In this document: piece after piece, positions 12,601 through 24,600 of the stretch
Layout: every line of letters starts with the position of its first letter
How positions within the stretch are numbered: position 1 is the stretch's first letter
Assembly (NCBI RefSeq): GCF_963662255.1
Contig: NC_085049.1
Span: 28,056,142-28,120,141 of the forward strand
Length of the DNA stretch: 64,000 nucleotides
Source of the DNA: Cinclus cinclus
Taxonomy: Eukaryota > Chordata > Aves > Passeriformes > Cinclidae
Direction: 5' to 3'
Program-made: the position numbers and the translations under genes
Notes under the pieces: generated by a model
The model's database searches: none
What the model saw: only the letters and a program-made list of their open reading frames with translations
What the model was told of the DNA's origin: nothing

Positions 12601-15600
12601 GGCAGTCAAACACTTCCCTCACTCCCTTTCCTGTCCCACATTATCCCCAGTGCTTCACCAGACACCAACCTCTTTGCCTTCCTTCCCTCACTCAAATAAA
12701 AAGAAAAAAAAAACAAGAGGGAAGACATCCATCCTCAATCCATCCTCACTCCCCACCAAGTATCTTCAATGAAAGGAGACCATATCAGGCAGACAGCCCA
12801 CTCCAAGCACAAGCTGGGGAACTTATCCAGTGCCAGCTTAGGTGTTTCAAACCATGATGGATCTTCTCTGAGGCACTCTGTACTTTCTCCTGTGATCTCC
12901 TGCTCTAGGATTTGACAGGCCAAATCCCACTGACCTTATGAGATCTGCCAAAAACCTTCACCTGAGGTGGTATAGATGCAGGCCCACAACACAGAAAGAA
13001 TACGTATCAGTCTACAGAATTAATTTGTTGCTGAACAAGGTAACTTTGAAAAAAAAATTAAACCCCCTCAATCCAACTAATCCAAATTCCATCACATGCA
13101 CAGGCTCTTAGAAGTGCATAACTGTTATGCACGAACAATTGAAGATACAGCTGTATGTGTTAGTTAGAGGCAATATACCACATCCTTACTGGAAAAACCA
13201 CATGGAGAAAACCTCCTCCAGGTTTTGTAAGGAAAGGAAACAGGAAGGAAGGGATGGAGGGATATGGCCAAGGATTTCAGGGGCAGTGCTGGAGCGAAGG
13301 GGGCATTCAGACCTTAACCTCCATTAAAGGGAGGACAAGGACAATTAGGACAAGAGGGATTAAGTGCTAATAAAATGGCCCAATACTGCCTCTCAGAACC
13401 AATTGCTCAGGCAGTCAAAACCACCATGAGCATCTGAACCTGCCCCATGCCTATTTTCTTAGTCATTGCTGTGCTATTTTGCTCTGGATGCTCTGTTCTG
13501 CTTAAGAAACGCTTCTGGTTAAATTCAGTATTATTTTGTAGTTGCAAAGGAGCAGGAGGCTACAGTGACAGCCCCTCCCCTTCAGCACGATATGCTTCAT
13601 TCAGGACAAGGGGGTGTTTGTGGAGAAAGGAGAATACATCACCTACCTTCAAATGCTGGGCACTGAGCCAAATCAACCTTCTCCTCCCAGTGCTTTTCTT
13701 TGGGGAAGCAATACATGTGGTAGATTAAATCTATCTAGTGGATTATCTCTTAATCCATACAGACTTTTATTTTTTTGATCTAAGCAGATATTAAAGCCAA
13801 CCTTTCAGCTGCTTTGATGCAAGCTTTCACTTTCTCTTGTCCCTTTGAAATATTTTTGCCCTCAAGCCCTCTTCACTTCACCCCCAACTTAGATCTTATT
13901 TCTCCTTTGTCCTAAAGCCCTCAGCCTGCTGTGCTTAAGCCACTCTCCATTTTACAGTCAATTTTCTCCAACACCTACAGCAGATTCCAGGAATACTTCC
14001 TCCCAATTCTTGGGAATCTCTTGAGGGCCTCTCTTGCTGGCCCCCATCCACTGTCCCATCTGCAACCACAGAGCAGATCACTTCTTTTTACTCCGTTATA
14101 ACTCCTCTGATAAAGCTCACATTCAGCTGGCTACTGAAAGACTTCCTCTGCTGTTGTCTGTGTCTATTCTTGGTGGGAAAATTACTGTTTCCTTACCCCC
14201 ACAGGAAAAAGATTTGAGGCATTAGGAATCTGGCATCCAGGACACTGGATACTGCCTGACAGTACTGTCAGCACTGGCAACAATGCTACATTTGTATGTG
14301 AGTCTCCAAGCACTTCACAGTGCTAACCAAAAAAAGTTGTGATTTTTATCACCTATATTCGCTAGGGATCAGACAGCATCAGAAAAGAAGTTTAAAATCA
14401 GGGAAGGTTTAAAGACAGGCTAACAGATTCCAAGAAAGGTGTCTGAGAAAGACAGGATTCAGCTGTAAGAAAGCATCACAGCAGCCGGAGACCCTTTGCT
14501 CTCTATGTTGAATGTCCACGTCACCCAAAAGTGACACGGATGACAAAACTTCTGCAATGGGAGAGCAGATAGGCAAACTACACACCAAGGTGAATGAGAA
14601 AGGTTAGGTAACAGAGGCTGGAGCAAACCTCTCTAGAATACCAAAGAACTTCATCTTCATGTCTGAAGTACAAAAGTAAGCAATCAGTCAAGGAGAAAGA
14701 ACATCACAGAGCAGAATGAGAAATGAAGTTGCACAGGAGGACAAGGCAGACGAAGTATTAAATTACCTTTTCCTTAAATGAGTACTGTACACATTAAAGC
14801 AAATCAGGCTTCTGGTCACCTCCCAGCCCAAGCTCCAAGCTTCAGAGATAGCAGGGGGATGTCTGGCATTGCTGGTCTAAACTTCAGCGTACACATAGTA
14901 AATTTATTTTATAAAATCTTGGCTTCTTGCCTAAAAGTCAAGCTGCCTTTTTTTTTTTTTTTGGCTAAATGACATATGCTTTTATTAAAATTCTCCCTTA
15001 CTGCAGGAGGCATGAATAAGAAGGGATTGAGTTTGTGGTTGTATTTAATTTTGTTCTCAGATCTCCCAGCAGCTGGTACTGGAGCAGGATAACCAGAGAA
15101 GAAAACAGTGTCATAAATGAATGCTGTGAGAAACCCACTCCCACTCCGTGTTTCTGCCCCTGCAGCTGGAAACAGCTCAGGATTGAGATGGGGAGAGCAA
15201 AGGAAAGTCTAAGACACCTATGGTTTACAGTGATCCAGGGAAGCATTCAAAACCAGCTCACAAAGTAAATTCACCTCAAAAGTTTGAAGGGCGAAAAGGA
15301 AAAATACATACTCTTATGAAAAGCTGAACATGCTTAACCACTCATAGAAAAATCAAGTTGTTTGCTTTCTGCTCTTCTCCCTCCATATTAAAGCAGTTTT
15401 TAAAGTCTTACTTCTTATCTGAGTAAGTGTAATCAGAAACTGTCATCATACACCATCTCTGACAGAAAGAAGTCCCAAGTGAGGCTATGTAATCAACGTT
15501 CCTTCCTCCATTAAGGGTTTGGGTATTATACTAATTAATGTTTATCTCACTTTGATTGCTCCTTGAGCCTGATTTGCAGGTGTTTCAGCATTTGCATATT

Positions 15601-18600
15601 GCCCTGTTACTGTGATGCCAAATGGCTTTGCAGATTGGAGAGTGATCAAGATTGCCAGGTTATCCTCAGCAGGATCCAGCATGTATCACTCCCCACAGGT
15701 CATGTTCTCACACAAAAACCATTTTGTTTTTTAATCTCTCATTTTGCGAGGCACTCCCACTACTGTGAATTAAGTTTATGTAAAACTGGAAACTTAGAAT
15801 TTTGACCTACCATCACAGCACCCTTCTCCCTCTTCCCTTACAGCTTGTTCTCTCCAAAAAAGCAGCTTCTTTTTTTGTCTTCGTAGAAAAAGGTCACCAA
15901 CAAATTCCTCTTTAACCTTCCAAGCATTTTATTTGCCTCCTACCACTGATTTGTCTGAAAGCAGATGTGCTTTTGATTTTTTTAGAAGAAACTTATACTA
16001 AATAGAAAGTCAGTGTATGCTAAGCAGAAAATCTGTGTCTGCAAATAATGTACACCATTAGATCTTTAAACTGTACAGGCTACTTTTGGTCAACCTACTT
16101 TCTCCATTAACAGTGTTAATATATGTATACAACACAGGTTCTACCATCACAGTTACAACTTTTGGGAAAGATAACTTTAAGAACTCCATCACTTCTAAAA
16201 GAAGCAATGGAAAAAATGGTTCCTTCCCAGTACTGCTGGAGTTTCACAGGTGACCTTGAGTTCCTCCACTGGCAGTGGAATTGTTTCCCAAAGCTGCAGC
16301 CACAGGAAGAGTTTTGAGATATTAGGCAGCTGATGATAGTCAGTATAGAATCACAGAATCATAGAATAGTTTGGCTTGGAAGGGACCCTTAAAGGCCAAT
16401 CCAGTCCAAGCCCCTGCAGTGAGCAGGGACATCTTCAAATGATGAAGTTGGTGAGAGCCTTGGCCAACCTGGCCTTGAATACTCTAAGCAACCTGTTCTG
16501 GTGTTTTACCAGCCTCATCACAGAACGTCTTCATTATATTTAGTTTCAAACTACCCTCTTATTTTAAAATCATTACTCTTTTTCCTATCACAAAAGGCCC
16601 TGCTAAGAAGTTCGCCCTCATCTTTCTTATAAGCCCCTTTTAGGTACTGACAGACTGTAATAAAGTCTCCTTGGAGTCTTCTCCAGGCTGAACAACCCCA
16701 ACTCTCTCACAGCCTTTTCTCAGAGGAGTGGAGCTGTAGTAACTGATATTAGTACTGTAGCTAGTAAAAGCTATTAGTAAAGTATAGTAACTGGTTTGTT
16801 ATCTTTAGAGTCTCCACTCATCCTTGCAAAATTCTCCTAAGTATTTTCTCACTGAAGCCCAAGCTTTTGTAGTAATAGCCTTAAGTGTTTTCAGTTTTGT
16901 TTTTCTTCCCTTTTTTTAATCACTTGTGAAAGGAGGGCTAATCCTGTTTGGACAGAATTTTACAAGACTGTCAAAACCAAATTTAGTTTCCATGTTGCTT
17001 GAAGTAATAGATCTTACTTGGCAGATAGCTTGAGAAGGTGTTTTGGCATCTTGTAACCTTAAATTAATCAACTGCGTGTACACAAACATTAGGTTTCTCA
17101 TTCTCCCATCAAAGCTCCATTCTCAGACTAGCCAAAGCTTTTCCTCCCTTTCCCCATTGAAAAGAAAATGTGCATCACTACAGAGTCACAGGAAAAATAA
17201 GCAGTGGAGAAATGCCCAGGTGATCCTGTTGTGAACTGTATTGTGAACTGTATCTGGGGTAGGGAGAGCTAATGCCTTTAAAAAATCTGAGATTCCTCTG
17301 GATCACTGAAGGTACCATGTCTGATTCTACACAGACAATATTTCTGTTACACAGCTCACTCTTAATTGACATAATGCTCCAGTTTCCCTACCAGCAATAG
17401 GTACAGGAGACAGATCAGCCCGGACTGATATATCTGATCTGTGGCCTCTGCCAGGTGAGAGAAATTCATATGCCACCAGCCAGAAATGCTGTTTCTTCTG
17501 AGCTTTACCTGAAAGCAGCAGCAGCAGCAGGAGAGGAGCACTGACAAGTAGCCACCCCAGCCCTTGTATGCTGTGCCTTACTTGACCAAAGACACACCAC
17601 CATGATAATGCAGGAGGAGTGACGTTTGCACAACATTCCTCCCTCATGGCCCAGCAGTCAGGAATTTTCTCTTTATTCCTTGCTTTTCCCCATTGTCTTG
17701 GTTTGAAAGACAGGTATTATAGGAATAATTGTTCTTTACTAGGAAAAATTAAAACAGAAACATAGTAATAAAAAAAAAAAAAACCAAAAACACTGACAGA
17801 ATCAGAATACAACCTGACACATTGTCAGTCAGGGTGTTGGTAGCAGTCCCATTAAATGGTAGCTGCAGTCCTCCTGGAGTGACAGATGTGGTTCTGTTGA
17901 AGCAGTGGTCCTGTAGAAGGTGCAGTTTTCCTCCGAAGGTCCAGTGATGATGCAGAAGGGTCTGGTTTTCCTCTGGAATCCAGTGGGAAAAGGCTGCTCT
18001 GATGTTCTGAATCTCAGATTTTATCTATGTAGGAAATGTTTGGCTCCTTCCCCTGGGTGGAGCAGTGGAGCATCCTCCCAATGGGAGGATGTAATTTTAT
18101 CAGTCATGCAGTGGGACTCAATGGCCCATTAACAGAAGATGTCTCCCTGGAGGAAGGATGGGTTGTGGAAAAGATAAAGAACACTGCCCCAGCTGGTTTC
18201 AACAGATGGTGATAGAATACTTTTGGTCACATCCTGCTTTGCAAGCCAAGACACCCATACCTTCCAAATGGTTTTAAATCAGTTTCTTGACCAAGGTAAG
18301 TAGTACTCAGTTACACACATGTAGCAAAAAAAAATGAAGTGATCATCCCTAAAGGTCTTGCCCTGATGTAAGGCTGAACGTATCAGGAAAGCTGAGGTCT
18401 CACTCTTTCATTGGGATAGATGTTTTTCATATCATGACAGCACACAGCACATCCACTGCTCTTAGCTGACGTCACCAAAATAAGCCACTGTCATCACTGT
18501 CATTAAGAATAAGAATGCTGAGCAAAACATGCCTGCCTCCAGAGCAGAAAATCATTCCTGGTGATAGCAGTTCACACTCTCATCATTCTCCAAGAAAAGC

Positions 18601-21600
18601 ACTGCTTTTCTTTGCTTTTAATCAAATATCCTTAGAACTTTATAGCTTTTCACCCAAAAATCAAAAACACTGACCATTCTCTCACCACCACCACTTTTCT
18701 TGGGATCCAAAATATAGCTTTTACCCACACTTAAGACATGTTTACAAGTAAAGGTTTCTGCATTGACTTGAAATTTTATCCATTTCAAAGTAGCTGATGG
18801 CAATCACATGAAATTTTACTTGCAGATCACAACCTGAACCCTCCAGTCTCCTTTTCAGTAACACATATCTAAAAGCTATAATTTACAAGCTAATGCTTAC
18901 TCTATAAAAACTGCTGTCCTGCACAACTGGACTTGAATATTCAGGAGAAGGAAAGCCCAACCAAGAAAAAGGACTTGCTACCATAAAATGTCTGTTTCAA
19001 GACAACTACACTCCATGTCTTCTTAGAATTCTTACTTCCTTTCTGACTTTAATCACATGATAAGGGTCTACCTCCGTGGTCTTCCCTCACTGTGCTGACC
19101 TGTTGAAGTTGTAATTAGATACTTGGTAAATGACCAAACTGGCCTTTGAAGCTTGACTTGGAATATGCAGGTCATTCTGTTTGCACTCAGTACTATGTTT
19201 GTGATTAACATGTTTGTTGCAGTGATCCCTGCACTATTCAACAGTTTACATCTCAGTGAAATTTCTTCCATTTCCTTGCACTCACTGCTTCTGCTCAGCA
19301 ATGGCCCTCTTCAGTATCCTGTGAGGACTAGTGCAGATTCCCAAGATTCACCCAAAATTTTGCTACAATTAAAACCAGCCCAACTATATAAGACAGACTT
19401 TCTCGGAAATAGTTACCAGCCCTTTGCCAGTTACAAAACCTCCTTACTAAGCTTTTCCCTTTCTCACCCTTGCTTTCGAAGTGAACTTCTCTTAACAGAT
19501 CCTCCTCTTTCAAAACAGGCCTCCTTCTCTTAAAGGAAAGATTTCTACCCATGTTTTTTGCAAATGAAGTTTTTTTATTTCATAATATTTACTCTTCAGA
19601 AACAGAGGTCGTTGAGTGTTACTTCTTCATTTTTCAACAATCAATTGCAGTCACACTCAAATCTCAAAAGGCACCTTCTATCATATGCCCATCAACAAGC
19701 TAATTTAAGTGTGCTTCTTCAACAAATTAGAACAACTCTTTATGATACCTTATCCATCTAACATCTTTCCTGAGTGATTATAGCACTTTCTTAGTTTCTT
19801 GAGGGATTTCCAGTTGCTCTTCCCCCAAAACTTTGGGCCACAGGCAGCAATGTTCCTAATGGCATCAAAAAGCAGATACCTCTCTGCTTGCACTGACAAC
19901 TGCTCTGTCATTTCATTGAAACAGTCTGAGGCACATCAGTGATCAGACACCTTTAGAACTGGTCTAGACACATGATTTCATTTCCCTCATTGTCATTGTA
20001 AAAATCATCTTTCCCATGCACCAACTCACAATTAGTCATTAAGAATGGAAATAATATCTTTGTAATAATATCAGAATAAATTCATACAGTGTACCTTCCA
20101 AACCTCCTTCCCCACCCCAAAACTGCCAGAACTGTAAATTTGTACACTTTAATAGCTTAACCACTATCCCTGTGACACACAGAGGAAATGCTCTCATGAC
20201 CAATGCTTTGACAGTATCTAAATCCCATCACAGCTAAAAGTAAGCACGAAGTGTAATGGAAGGGCATGATTTTGGCTGCGTGGTTGGTTGTTCCCCATCC
20301 CCTAAATTGCCCAAGTGTTAGGAAAAAGAAAGAAAACCCTGCCTGGTGCTCAGTTGTGAGCTTCCCACTCTCCCTTCCTCAAAAGAAAAAAAACAAAACA
20401 CACAGAGTCTGAATTCACTCTGGAATTAACAAAATCCAGGATGTCTCTCTCAAAAGTATTGTTGGACCAAAACCAAACTACTCAGTCACTGGGACAAAAC
20501 AACAGAGAGAACTGCACTGTGGAAACCATGAACTTCCTTGGTTCTTGGTACCGAGCTACTGGAATGTTATATATATGTATATCTATATATTGGAATATTA
20601 TATATATGTCATAGATAACCAGAAGGCTATTCCTACTGCACTCACACAGAGCAGAAGTGCAACAGCTTTACCTCCTCTTCTAATAGAAATGTCTTGTTAT
20701 GCCTCTTAGGCCCATCAAGCATGTTTTCAGATTCAGCTTTGCAGGTCGATCTAAAACAAGAGCCCTAGAAGTAAATTAAAATGCAAATACCTGGTTTTAT
20801 AATGCACATTAATCCAGAATAAGGATCATATTCTTGGATAAATTGAGAAAGGAATCCAATTCACCATACTGTGCCAGGGAGAGTAGAGGATAAAAATTAC
20901 TAATGGCACACAGCACGGTGAATTCCTTCAATAAAATCTTCATCTGGCGGATTTAGAGGAGGGGATCAAAGTTTCTGGAGCCTAGGTTAACGAATTTGCA
21001 TGGCAAAGTGTGTTAAAGAGAAACCTCAGGTGGGTAATTTAGGTCCTGGAGGATTTAGATGAAAGAAAACCCGAAACTCCTTCATTAGCACCTACAAATG
21101 GGTCTCCTGTCTCCAAAAGCACTTCTCTGTCTCAGCTGTCAGTTGCATTTACACCTAGCCCTTATAACCTTTCCCATTTGCAAAACCCGACAGCACCACA
21201 GCAAGTCAGAAAGAAGCACCATGGAAAGGGAATTTAATGAGCCAGTCAAGTGTGAAGAGCAGACCTTTGGCACTGGTGCTCCTCCCCCAGCTCTCCCCAC
21301 AGTGTGCACACTCCCATAGGAGCGAGCCTGTAATACACATTTCAAGCCACTCAGTGTTATTTTCCAGACAGTTTTCTCCATGCTGGATCCCTAATGGAAG
21401 TCATGCCTGTAAAACAAAATGACTTGTTTGAATCTCTTCCTCCAGGGCTGACTGAGTACACAAAAGTCATCCACAGGAACTGAAAATTACTCCAACATGT
21501 GTGAGTTTCCAGTGTCTGAAGCTGGTTGAGAAGGTAGAGCTATCACTTTGTGTATTGTAGAGCTATCACTTTGTGATATCACTTTGTATTAAAAGAATAA

Positions 21601-24600
21601 CATGGCAGTTGTGTCAAGAATAGCTGGAGTGGGAGAATCCAACAATGTTGCCAAAACTGTGGGCTAAGAAATAAGGGAACACTTCTGCAGTGAGGCACAC
21701 ACTGATTTGTTGTTATGATTTGCTTCTCCTTGCCTATTTCCTGAGAGTAATAGACAGTGCCACTTGCAGTCAGGGACTGAAGAGTAAAGAAATTACTCTC
21801 TGGATGAGGAAGTTCATAAGATCTTTGCAAAATCCTTTCAATTAACAGAGACTTATTGCTGGACAAAATTAGCTCACAAGAATTTGAAGGCTGCTACTCA
21901 GTACTGAATTTTCTCCAACAAGGAACAGAGTACAAACAAGAGACTTCCCTGTCAGTGTTAAAAAAAAACCCATGAACTAAAATAAATCAACAATTCATAT
22001 GTACTGAAATTACCTTAGTTTCTCCTAACTGTTTGCCTTTCCTATTGCACACGCCATCTGTTTTCAAGCAAATTGTCTCCTATTTCCACAAGATATTCCA
22101 CTACTGCTGTAAAAGTAGAAAGAATCTTCTCAAGAGCTCCTTAAAGTCTGAAATTGTTGTGTGCCTCCTGCCTGCTTAGCAAGTTTGATACTAACTCCAG
22201 AAGTAGGAGAACATCTATCTGGCAATTTTGCACAGATCAGATCCCAGAAGACCTTAAGCTTAAGGATTTTAGCAGCATCCAAAAAGAGCTGTGATCTGGT
22301 CTCTTGCAAAACAGTCACACTCCCTTTGCCTCTTTATGGGGGTGTAGGATGCCTGCTAATGCCAGCTGCTCCCAACCTTCCAAGCATGCTGATCTTACCC
22401 TCGTGTCATGTCCTAAAGTCTTCTTCCTGCAGTCTAGGAACCTCTCTGAAGCTCTGTCTTCACAACCTGTCCAAGTTAGCTTCCAGACAATCATGGCAGC
22501 CATAACAAATAAATGGTGCCTTACAAAGTGTGTGCTACACTTGAAAGGAAAATAAATCCACATTACTTGGACATACATCTACAGGAATAACAACTAGCTG
22601 CAGGCAAAATGTCTTCCCTGTACTCCGTTTCCTCATGTCTGCAGGACACTCCACTCTCTTTGCCTCACTGCTTCTGCTTTATCTTCCTGGCAGCAAATGA
22701 CTGCTCCTACAGCCTCTCAAGAGAGGTAGCTGAAACTAAACTAGACCTAGCATCCTCTTTCAGATGACCTCTGGGACAACATCAAAGTGCCATGAGGCAC
22801 CTTGTTGTTAAACAAGAGTCATAACACTCTCAAATTAACTGGAGGAAAAATGATTCCCTGTGCGATAGTGCATCTCTTGGTGTAAACTCAGCCTCCTGGT
22901 GAGCCATCACAGTGGACAGCAATCTTCCTAGAAAGATGCAACCCTTGCAGCCACACAGGAACAAACACAATGCAGTGTCCAAGCTGCATCCCAGAGCCCC
23001 ACTGCACAACAAAGAGCATAGTACAGCTTGCAGCAAGACCCTTCTTGGCAAGTTTCCATTCTACAGACCTCCTAAATTAAAAACATTTACACAGACATAT
23101 TCAGTCCCTCACTTCCATTATTGATCATCAGGACTAATCACAGCAGCAAGTTTAAAACAAGGAAGGCTTTAAAACACCCAAATGTACCTCCTGATTAAGA
23201 TTTTGTTGGTATTTTCAGTTTCAAAACTACTCACATCTCAGCTCTGCTCTTGTCCTAAACATCCCTTAAGACTCTGCTGCCCAGCCAGCTAACTCCTTAC
23301 CTTCCTCCTCACAGCCTTACCAGATTTCTTCCCCACCCTTAACAGCATTTTCGCAGTGCTTTGTTTTCCAGCTATGGTTTTCAGAAGTGTGGCTCTCAGC
23401 TAAACTTTTGCTTAATATTAAAGCCCTTTTCAAATATGTAATATGAAATTAGTTTGAATCCAACTGGGAAGGAAATAGAATACACTGGTTTAGCAAAATA
23501 TTATTCCAGACAAATAAAGATTTTTAAAAATAACAATGAAAAATTCTTCAATAAACTGAAAAAAAGAAGTACAAGGATGGGAAATTCTGTACACTGGACA
23601 AGCTGGGATTGGATCACAGGCAAAGGAAACCAGGACCTTGATAACAACATTCTAATCCCAAGTATTTGATTTCTTTCTACTACTGTAACACTCCATGAGA
23701 TGACTTGCAAAAGCAATTTTCCACACATCTATTACTCAAAAGTGAACACTCTGAATAGCAAAGGGACAATATTAGATATTAACATTTCCTGCCAACACAA
23801 ACTCCTCAGAAACTGAGAAATCCTAAAGGACAAGCCTACCTAACTAGGCGGACATATCAGGAAATCTAAACTCATCACTTATTTTAAGTACTTATCACAA
23901 CAACATTCCTGTAAAATATTTCAAAGCACATGATTCCAACACAAGCTCCCACCCAGAAAACACTGGTAGTGAGAAAACAAATAGATGAAAGACTACTGTT
24001 AATTGTGGGTTTAAACTGATCATCCCACCTCAAGCAACCTGTATCAAAAACCCTTCTTAAAAGGTCAGGAGTCAAATTCAAATAGATATTATGTCACATG
24101 GGCTATGTTAGAATATTTATGTTTAAAGCAATATTAATATCTCAGTTACTACAGGCAATGAATCTGATCTTTACTGCAGCTTCCACAACAGATTAATGAC
24201 TTGGATTCAGTTAACACACACAAGCTTAAAACTTCCATTACTTCAAAGCATAAACTTGAGAAGAACATGAGCCTCTTGGTCTCATCACAGCACTGGTATC
24301 AGCACCAAGTGGACAGGACTTCCTCAGAGGAAGGCACTGCTGGACAGCACTGGCCTAAGACAACAATCTGTATTGCCCAGCAGCCAAGAACTCTGACGCT
24401 CCCTGTGTGAAAAAAGTCAGGTGGGTCTCTGCTCCTGAGGGTTAGGGATATGATGGAGAGGGATGCTGAGCTGATGCATCCTGCTCTAAGTGATTCCTGA
24501 TTGCAGTCCAGACTTGCTCTCCAAGGCTTGGCCCAGTGGGGATGCTCTGGGTCTCAGTCATAGTTTACCTTTGGTTTTGCACCCACAAATCCCTTGATTT

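Noticed and set aside
18592..18612. 21-base palindrome AAGAAAAGCA-C-TGCTTTTCTT
   Set aside because: Low-complexity A/T arms with a one-base centre. It cannot form a proper loop and has a much higher chance expectation than the two hairpins reported.
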